From Flavobacterium tyrosinilyticum (GTDB taxonomy: Bacteria; Bacteroidota; Bacteroidia; Flavobacteriales; Flavobacteriaceae), in assembly GCF_023656565.1 (NCBI RefSeq), contig NZ_JAMOKG010000003.1:558001-622000 (forward strand): a stretch of DNA of 64,000 nt, given 5' to 3'. A program made the position numbers and the translations under genes. Below the pieces are notes generated by a model. It was not told the DNA's origin, ran no database searches, and was given only the letters and a program-made list of their open reading frames with translations. Of this stretch, positions 49,137 to 56,500 are shown piece after piece. Positions within the stretch are counted from its first letter, which is position 1; the number at the start of each line of letters is the position of its first letter.

Positions 49137-49973
49137 CTATTTAGACTGACTTCCTAAAGTATATCCATTTCCAACCAAAACTCTCACAATATTCATTGCT
49201 GTTATATCTTTGCTCATTTTGTAACCTGTAGGGTTTCCTCTATTGTCGAAAGTCGCTTTGAACACTTTCCCATTGAATGTAATCACCTCCTGATTTAATA
49301 GTTTTTCATATCCTGAAAACATACCGCCTCTGGCAAACCAAGTTCCTACTAAATTATTATCTAGATCCATTACTTCATATTTTAAATCTCCATTTTGAGA
49401 AGGTGATGTTACTCTGATAAACCCGATTCTTTTATCGTCTATATCTTTATTTTGTGCCTTAACGCTAAAGATTGTACCATAATCATCAATCGCTAACTGA
49501 TAAGTATCTGCAATTTTACCAGCATTATCTATTTCGCCTTGAACCCCTAAACGTTTTGCGGCTATACCTGCTGATTCACCGTTGATAAAACTTTCAATTG
49601 CTTCTTTGTTTAAACCTTCTGCTCCCACCATACCTCTATCCAATAATTCATAGACTATACTACGGTCGTAATTGAAGGCACTGAATTTTCTGCTTTTGTT
49701 CTTAAATTCTAATTCGTTCGATTTCCCCGTCGCTTCATCTTTAATTTCAATCCATGGCAATACCATAGAATCTTCGTTTGGAGCTTTCTTTAGTTCTGCC
49801 GTAATTGAATAACTTTTATCTAAACTAAAAATGGTAAAAAGAGGTTTTTTACCTTCTACAAAACCTATTGTTTTTTCGTCTAGTTTTAGTTCTCCTTTAT
49901 CAATTTTTAATTTTTGCGCAAAACCACCAATGCTAATTAGAATTACTATTAGGGTTAAAAGATTTTTTTTCAT
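49137..49973 (-). CDS. Exported protein of unknown function (about 278 aa)
   Basis: I take ATG 49973, where a signal peptide begins (MKKNLLTLIVILISIGGFAQ). The longer frame from 50042 adds a Lys/Asn/Gln-rich leader encoded by A-rich repeats and is not convincing. The mature protein is mixed alpha/beta (KGELKLDEKTIGFVEGKKPL; DYGTIFSVKAQNKDIDDKRI), and I recognise no family. It lies at the head of the run of exported proteins down to 39145 and right after the immunity array; it may belong to either. A (TTTTTTG)3 tract lies in its leader. Confidence 0.55.
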   Translation of the reverse strand: MKKNLLTLIVILISIGGFAQKLKIDKGELKLDEKTIGFVEGKKPLFTIFSLDKSYSITAELKKAPNEDSMVLPWIEIKDEATGKSNELEFKNKSRKFSAFNYDRSIVYELLDRGMVGAEGLNKEAIESFINGESAGIAAKRLGVQGEIDNAGKIADTYQLAIDDYGTIFSVKAQNKDIDDKRIGFIRVTSPSQNGDLKYEVMDLDNNLVGTWFARGGMFSGYEKLLNQEVITFNGKVFKATFDNRGNPTGYKMSKDITAMNIVRVLVGNGYTLGSQSK

Positions 49974-49986
49974 GTGAAAATTTTTA

Positions 49987-50012
49987 TTTTTTGTTTTTTG
50001 TTTTTTGTTTTT
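49987..50012. repeat. Short tandem (TTTTTTG)3 tract in a gene leader
   Basis: Three TTTTTTG units plus five T, on the coding strand (AAAAAAC)3, starting 14 bases before the ATG at 49973. A-rich leaders help translation in Bacteroidota; the repeat could also change length by slippage. Confidence 0.6.
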
Positions 50013-50141
50013 AAAAATATTATCGCTTCTTAACAACAACAATTCTTTATGTTTATGTTTTTATTTCTAATTAATATTGAATATAATCTGCTTTTTCTTG
50101 TCATCAACTTGCCAGCAGGAGCTAATAAAATATTTTTCTTT

Positions 50142-50384
50142 TTATAACTGAATCGCTTTATAACTTAAAGCTTTATCTACCACTTCTTCAACTGTTGGGT
50201 TATATTCTGCTATATTAAACTTTCTAGCATTATAATTTTCAGGATAATAAAATAAATTTGCTCCATTTGGATGAGGAACATTTTTACTAAACAACTCATA
50301 CATAGGGTCTATCTCCTCTTCTGTTCCTTCACAGTTTACTATTTTTCTACCTAATTCAATTAGTTCTTCTCTTGTCATTGTCAT
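50142..50384 (-). CDS. Colicin/pyocin immunity protein, Im7/Im9-like
   Basis: 80 aa. It reads MTMTREELIELGRKIVNCEG, then TEEEIDPMYELFSKNVPHPN, then GANLFYYPE. In Im9 and Im7 the equivalent block is a TEAEFLQLV-type helix, a Cys-Asn before an acidic stretch, and HPSGSDLIYYP; the match in order and spacing is clear. These proteins bind and block HNH-type DNase or RNase bacteriocins. No such HNH toxin is in the window, so it is an orphan immunity gene in the array behind the large toxin. Translation could begin at either Met (50384 or 50378). It is separated from the SUKH gene by a stretch holding a broken propeller gene. Confidence 0.8.
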   Translation of the reverse strand: MTMTREELIELGRKIVNCEGTEEEIDPMYELFSKNVPHPNGANLFYYPENYNARKFNIAEYNPTVEEVVDKALSYKAIQL

Positions 50385-50463
50385 TGTGTTTGTTCACTAG
50401 TAATATTCTCACAATAGTAGGAAAAAACCTTTAACTTATGATTGATGCATTTTTTTTTAAATT

Positions 50464-50505
50464 CTACTCGATCTCGAAAATATTCAAAGTAATGTTATGG
50501 TCTAA
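50464..50505 (-). pseudogene. 14-codon stump of a third beta-propeller paralog
   Basis: On the minus strand the bases encode LDHNITLNIFEIE and a TAG stop. This matches the end of the 353-aa propeller gene, LDHNSTLHIFETE, at DNA level too (five differences in 42 bases). The similarity continues past the stop into the downstream sequence shared by the two intact copies (50440-50463). Nothing of the rest of the gene remains, so a third copy was deleted. Confidence 0.75.
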
Positions 50506-50566
50506 AATTAGCATACTGCCACTCGAAAGGATTCGTACGGTAGCTGAGACAATGCGAAAAAAAAAA

Positions 50567-50974
50567 TCAAAAATCCATGCCCAGATCTTCCCTAAAAAAT
50601 TCTTGAAATGATTTGTTTGTATCAAAAATTTCACCTGAAACATGATCTATTTCAATAACCGTCGGATCAGTTTTTGATAAATCGAAACCAATAAAATCTC
50701 CTCCAAAACTATTTCCAAACAAAACAATACTTTCATCAACCGCATAATCATTTTCCAATCCAATTTCATAAAAATCAAATACAAAATTTTTAATTTCATA
50801 CTGAGAATTCTTAAACTGTCCTCCTCCAATTTCTTTAAGAAAATCAATGAATTCCTCAGGAATATTATTCCTAAATTTCTTTATTTCTAAAACTTCTTTT
50901 TCAGAAATAATATATCTATTTTCTTCTAAGAGATTATTTTTTTTCAAATAATATATTTCTTTTGTATATCTCAT
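50567..50974 (-). CDS. SUKH (SMI1/KNR4)-like immunity protein
   Basis: 135 aa. The N-terminal region has the pattern ISEKEVLEIKKFRNNIPEEF with IDFLKEIGGGQF, the start of SUKH domains (helix, then (L/I)P.(Y/F)..(F/L)(L)...GGG), and the middle has VLFGNSFGGDFIGFDLS, the typical GGD.IGFD block, followed by VIEIDHVSGEI. SUKH proteins neutralise many kinds of nuclease toxin. It is in the immunity array, 40 bases downstream of the end of the 240-bp repeat (minus strand). The cognate toxin cannot be named from the sequence. Confidence 0.75.
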   Translation of the reverse strand: MRYTKEIYYLKKNNLLEENRYIISEKEVLEIKKFRNNIPEEFIDFLKEIGGGQFKNSQYEIKNFVFDFYEIGLENDYAVDESIVLFGNSFGGDFIGFDLSKTDPTVIEIDHVSGEIFDTNKSFQEFFREDLGMDF

Positions 50975-51010
50975 AAAACTTTATTTATTCAACCATTCAT
51001 GTAACTCCGC

Positions 51011-51250
51011 TATGCGAAGTCTCCAGACTTCGTACTCTCTCCAATCTCTTATAAAAATGTATTTATTTTATTTCAATGAACGTTTTTATATTACAATATC
51101 ACTTTGCGTTCTCAAGTAGGATGCTTGCGCTAGCAGAAGAACTCTTTAAACATTCTTGTTCTTTTAGAAATTTCAAAGAACTTTTAAAAATCCACTACGA
51201 TTGATACAATATCTTTAAAATTCTATTCGATCTGAAAAACATGCAAAGTA
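51011..51250. repeat. 240-bp direct repeat, copy A
   Basis: About 229 of 240 bases match copy B at 52309-52548 (11 differences counted by eye, no gaps). It includes the last nine codons of the 325-aa propeller gene and its whole downstream spacer. Inside lies a hairpin CGAAGTC-TCCA-GACTTCG. With copy B it brackets exactly one propeller gene. Confidence 0.85.
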
Positions 51251-52197
51251 TTATCAGAACAATGCACATATAATCGACCATCTACGATCTTAATTTTTTG
51301 AATGTTATTATTAATTTCATCTTGAATTTTAATTTCTCCGTTCCAAACTAATTTCTTCAACTTTAAATCTAAGACCCCTAATTTATTTGTAGTATAAGAA
51401 TGTCCATCCACAAAATACAAATAATCACCATATACCACTGATGTGTTCCAATGAATACTTAGTTTTAAAGGAGTTAAAATATCTTTAAAATCAAGTTCTA
51501 TAATTTCATTACTATTTAGATCTAATACCTTAATTAACTCATAACTGGCCACATAAATTCTATCATTTAATAACATTAAATTACCAGCCAAGTCTTGGTA
51601 CACATTTACAACTGCACCACTATTTATATCCATGGAAATTGTTGCGACTTTTTTTGGATTCTTATCGTCTACTAAATACATAAAAATCTTATTTTCATAA
51701 ATCAGCGTGTTTCCATATTGCCTAACATCTTCTCCTTGTAATAATTCAGAAAATGAATACTGCCATATTTTCTTTAAAGTATCTAAATCGTAAAAAGAAT
51801 AAAAATCATTACCTCGAGACAAAAAGCTATCCTTAAACATTAAGAATAAACTAGAATCTTCGAAAAAAGGAATTTTCCTAATTACGGCACTTTCTTCTAA
51901 TGAATAAATTACTAATTCCTGATTTGTAAAAACTAAATAATTATTATAATGAATACCGTTATAATAGTAATTACTTAATTGATCTATAATTGAAGTTTCT
52001 TTCTTTTTAGTATCGTAATAAAAATTTTCATCAGAAAATAATTTATCATTCACTATGAAAAGATCATCTGAGTTAAAATTTATTATTGTATCATTAAACT
52101 CTTCAATAACCCTTAAATTATTATTAAAAATAGTATATACATCATTTTTAATAATTTGAAATTTCTTTACTTCATTATATTTATTTAAAAATTGCAT
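51223..52197 (-). CDS. Beta-propeller protein, second copy (candidate immunity protein)
   Basis: About 324 aa from ATG 52197, chosen because MQFLNKYNEVKKFQIIKNDV aligns with the start of its paralog (MEFVLNNKINKLETFSLKDS); the frame also has an ATG at 52227. It has no signal peptide, so it is cytoplasmic. It contains repeated short beta units (NYLVFTNQELVIYSLEESAV; NKIFMYLVDDKNPKKVATIS; DYLYFVDGHSYTTNKLGVLD) and ends in HCSDNTLHVFQIE, close to the paralog's end. No enzyme residues are visible. Lying behind a toxin gene and flanked by direct repeats, it is probably a diverged immunity gene kept after cassette duplication (inference). Confidence 0.65.
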   Translation of the reverse strand: MQFLNKYNEVKKFQIIKNDVYTIFNNNLRVIEEFNDTIINFNSDDLFIVNDKLFSDENFYYDTKKKETSIIDQLSNYYYNGIHYNNYLVFTNQELVIYSLEESAVIRKIPFFEDSSLFLMFKDSFLSRGNDFYSFYDLDTLKKIWQYSFSELLQGEDVRQYGNTLIYENKIFMYLVDDKNPKKVATISMDINSGAVVNVYQDLAGNLMLLNDRIYVASYELIKVLDLNSNEIIELDFKDILTPLKLSIHWNTSVVYGDYLYFVDGHSYTTNKLGVLDLKLKKLVWNGEIKIQDEINNNIQKIKIVDGRLYVHCSDNTLHVFQIE

Positions 52198-52308
52198 TGT
52201 ATAATTCATCTTTTTTAAAGTTTTCAATTAATACATCAACAAAGTTATTTTTGTTAATCTGAGATGCCAAACTTGGAAATAATTGTTCAACCTTTTCAAT
52301 TCCTTTAT

Positions 52309-52548
52309 TATGCGAAGTCTCCTGACTTCGTAATCTTTCCAATCTCTTATAAAACTGTATTTATTTTATTTCAATGAACGTTTTTATATTACAATATCAC
52401 TTTGCGTTCTCAAGTAGGATGCTTGCGCTAGCAGAAGAACTCTTTAAACATTCTTGTTCTTTTAGAAACTTCAAAGAACTTTTAAAAATCTACTACGATT
52501 GATACAATATCTTTAAAATTCTACTCGGTCTCGAAAATATGCAAAGTA
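52309..52548. repeat. 240-bp direct repeat, copy B
   Basis: Partner of copy A at 51011-51250. It covers the last nine codons of the 353-aa propeller gene and its downstream spacer, with the hairpin CGAAGTC-TCCT-GACTTCG. The distance between the copies is 1298 bases, the size of one propeller gene plus spacer. Confidence 0.85.
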
Positions 52549-53582
52549 CTGTTATGGTCTAAAACATATATCTTATCACCTCCATACTTCATACTCCTAA
52601 TAGCAGGAAATTTATTCTTGGCATCTTCTATTTCTCCACTCCATATAATTTCCTTTTTTGCTCTGTCGAAAACGGCAAAGCGATTATTATCACTGCCCTC
52701 ATAAGCAAAAATCCTGTCAGCATCATGCCCTCCAATATAATTTAGATTGAGTTTGTGCTTAATAGAAGATTCTTTAAAACTATAACTGTCAAAATAGTCA
52801 TTCTTTGAATTTATATCGAAAACGGTATAAAAATGCCTGCTCAAATTAAAAATCAAACCGTCTTTCTCATCTAAAACAGTATCATAACCGAAATAACCCT
52901 TAAAATCCTCAAAATCACTTTCGCCTACTATCATTTTCCCATTCTTGATATAGCGGGATTCCTCTCCTGTTTCTGTATTTAATGCTAATAATGCCCCGCT
53001 GTTTAATACCAACCAAAGTTCATTTTTATAAACTCCCAAAAATTTAATTACTTTCGCTTCTTTTTCTACTGGTGGTTCATCTATATAATCAGCCATTTGT
53101 TTCCAATTGTATTTGGCTCCTAAACTGTATTGCCAAAGCAATTTTAAATTTGAATCATCTAAGCAAAATTTAATATTTAAATCATCTTTTGTATAAATTA
53201 AAAAACCGTTACTTACTGTAAAAAAAATTAATCTTTCTTCTACTGTCCAAACTTTAGTAAATACGTCTCCAATTTGAATCTTCGAAGTAGAAAATTTATC
53301 ACCATAGTAAACATAATTGTTTTTAATATCTTTAATTATTTGTTTATCAAAGATTTCAAAACTACTATTATTACCAACAAACCCTACTGGTTTTTCTAAT
53401 GTATGATTAAAACAAATCCACTCACCTGAAGATTTCAATCCTGAGATTTCTTTTTGGGCATCGTATAAAACTTTTTGATCTTTATCATACAATACATTTT
53501 CTTTTATATATATTAATTCGCCTGAATCTTTCAATGAAAAAGTTTCCAACTTATTAATTTTATTGTTTAAAACAAATTCCAT
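52521..53582 (-). CDS. Beta-propeller protein directly behind the toxin gene (candidate cognate immunity protein)
   Basis: 353 aa, no signal peptide. It has propeller-like repeats without a clear WD signature (GELWLVLNSGALLALNTETG; KIYVLDHNSTLHIFETE; RFAVFDRAKKEIIWSGEIED), with PQQ-like blades ending in a Trp-Ser-Gly. Its start lies one base after the toxin stop, so the two are translated together, the usual arrangement of toxin and immunity genes. The last nine codons lie in direct repeat B. The paralog at 51223 and a third stump at 50464 point to local copying. Its function as an immunity protein is inferred from position. Confidence 0.65.
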   Translation of the reverse strand: MEFVLNNKINKLETFSLKDSGELIYIKENVLYDKDQKVLYDAQKEISGLKSSGEWICFNHTLEKPVGFVGNNSSFEIFDKQIIKDIKNNYVYYGDKFSTSKIQIGDVFTKVWTVEERLIFFTVSNGFLIYTKDDLNIKFCLDDSNLKLLWQYSLGAKYNWKQMADYIDEPPVEKEAKVIKFLGVYKNELWLVLNSGALLALNTETGEESRYIKNGKMIVGESDFEDFKGYFGYDTVLDEKDGLIFNLSRHFYTVFDINSKNDYFDSYSFKESSIKHKLNLNYIGGHDADRIFAYEGSDNNRFAVFDRAKKEIIWSGEIEDAKNKFPAIRSMKYGGDKIYVLDHNSTLHIFETE

Positions 53583-53583
53583 G

Positions 53584-56500
53584 TTAATTAGTATTAGTTA
53601 TTCTTCTAGCTATTGCCTCTAATGCATCGTCATCTAAATCAAGAATATCCTCAATTTTTAGCTCTTTAAGAATATTCGGTTTATTTTTTATTACTTTCCA
53701 TAAATCTTGCTTATTAGTTTTCAAAAACTCTTTCATCCCTGTCCTAACCTCTTCCAAAGATAATTTTGATTTGTTAAAAATATATTGCAATTGATCCAGA
53801 TTATCAACCATCGAAATATAATTTAAAAACTGTGGTTTGCTTATTTTAGAAGCATTTTTATAACTCTTATATTCTAAATATTTTAATTCATTACCAGTAC
53901 CATTTAATTCGACATCAAATTTACATTTTAAACACGGTAAATCATCTGCGTCGAACTCCAAGTCAAAGGCTTTTATTTTTTCTCTTGGAATTCCTCTTTT
54001 TTCTAAATCTTTCATCATATGCCACAAACCATCTTGCATAGAAGGGAGTGGATTATTTAAAGCATCGCGTAAACTTTTATTAAATCCTTGTACCCCCTCA
54101 TATCGGTTTGCAATAACTTTAAGCATTCGCATGTGCTCTTGAAGAGAAAATTTGTTCCAACCCCATCCAGAATCTTTATGTGCAGTAATAAATTTCTCGA
54201 TAATATCATCCATTTCGCTTCCTAATATTTTCCTCATTGAAGCGTCATTTATAATTTCAGATATAGATTCTATAGTTGCTCTACTTCTTAGCAACTTACT
54301 GTCTCTTCCCGCTTTTTTCAGTAAATACCATTCTTTACTAAAATCTTTTCCTTCTCTAATTAAATCTTGTAAATCTGCACTTTGAGTTATATCGTTAAGA
54401 AAAACTTTTAATTTAGCAAGATCATCTTTAAAAGGAGCCTTTTCAAGTATGTTTGTTAATTTGTTAGTATTGTCAAGCGAATTACCTATTTTATCTAAAA
54501 CATTATTTATTTCGTCTTCGGTTAAACCTAACTTTTTTAAACGAGCTAAAAGAGTTTCGCTTGCTTCTTCAATAAGTTCACCTACACTTTTTCTTAGTTT
54601 TTCTTCACTTTCATTTAATAGTACTTTCGTTTTTTCTCCATTTACAACTATTTCGGCAATTACGTTCCCATCCATATCTGCTGGAGTCACAATTGTTAAC
54701 TGACCATCTAATTCTGCCTTTTTAAGAAGTTCTCTAGCCTTGTTGACTGCATTATCAACATTCTCAGTTAAATCGATAATAATAGGAAAAACGACACAAT
54801 AAGGCACTCCTCCTTTTACTATTTTGAATCCCGGTTTAATAAAAGCCTTAGTAACAGTATAACTAAATTTAATAACAGTACCAGTAGTTTTAACCGTTAC
54901 ATTAATAAATTTCCCAGCACCTTTCATTATTAGATTTATTACATCTAAAGACTCCATTACCTGAGATATTTGAGCAATTTTGCCCGCTTTGGTAAACGAA
55001 GCCGCAATAGTTATAATGTTTGCCACGTCATAACCAACAGTTTCAGCAATTTGGCACGCTTGTCCCGTATGTGATTTTTTTATTAACGACCAAATACAAA
55101 CCTCATCCTTTGTGGTTGATGTACAAAAAATGCCAAGTTTTTTTAATCCTTCCCACATTTCTCCTGCGCGCTCACCTCCGTCTATAATATTAGTAACAAT
55201 AGCCGCCATTTCTGCAAGACCTTTTACTTGATCCACAAAACCATTCCATATACCACATTTAAATGCAAAGTAAATGTGATTCATATTTACTTCTTTTGAA
55301 TTTGTGATACTGATATTCCATTCTGCTAGGACTTGATCATTAATTAATAGTGACCAAGCAAAAGGATCAACTAAGCTTACATAAAACAAAACAGGATTAT
55401 AATCTTTTGTTGTAATTTCAGGATTAAAGAAACGTTCTGGTATTTTAGCTTTTGTAACAATACTTGCTACACCATCTAAAATTGCTGTTAGAGGGTTAAA
55501 ATAGGTGTAAGTACCATCAAATTTTGGAATTACTTCACTTAGAAGAGCCAAAAATTTATTTACATCTTTATTCCCACTGCCACTAACACTGCTTCCTAGA
55601 ATAGTTTTTACTGTAGCTTTTCCAGATGAATCAAAATCAACCCAAACTGCTATTTGCGAACCTGATAATTTTGCTAAGTAATCTGTTACTTCTTTTTTCT
55701 TCGTTGGAAGAGTTTGTGCATCAGTAATAAATATTTTTGCAACTAAACCTGATTTATCACTAATATTCTGTATTTGAGCAAAAACTTTTAATTTTTCGTT
55801 CGCAGAAATAACTCCTGAATAATCATACAAATGAGATTCAGAAGCATTAACTTCTACAAGATCTTCTCTATAACCTTTATTTGCAACTTTTCCTAAACCA
55901 GCTAAATAATCTTTATAACTTATGTCTGCAATGTTATCATTATTTTCATCCCCAGGTTTAGTAGAGCAACCTGTTGATGATATTGTTTCAACAAGACCAT
56001 TATTACCTTCATATGATAACTTAGTAATATTCCCAATAAAGGAGTTTGTTGTACTTATCTGTTGAGCACTAAGTTGCATTTCCTGCTTTAAAATATGGTA
56101 CTCTTTTTTCTGATTATCAATAGAAAGCATATTGATAATGTACACAGCATATTTTCCTGCAGAATTATATTTAAAGTTGGAATCTGAATATGGAATTAAA
56201 TTTCCAGTCTTCTTATCCTTATCCCAACCCTCGGCAGTTGCTTTAAAATAACCTTTGAAAGACGTTTCAATGACTCCCTTATTTGGATTTAAAGTACTAT
56301 GCCAATAAACACCATCTGGCGTTTTAAATGAAAATAGTGCTCCATTATTTATACTTTGTGGCTGATCGCAAGTAAAGATAATCTCAGTGCCTTTTGAAAG
56401 CTTTATTAATTTGTTTGCGGGAGTTAAGAAGTAACCATCTTCTTTAAGCACAAATTCCTTATCCACTTTCTCCCCACTACTCTGACTCTGAAACGCATAT

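Noticed and set aside
51011-52548. Insertion sequence bounded by 240-bp repeats
   Set aside because: There is no transposase, and the repeats include gene ends, so duplication of a gene cassette explains them better.
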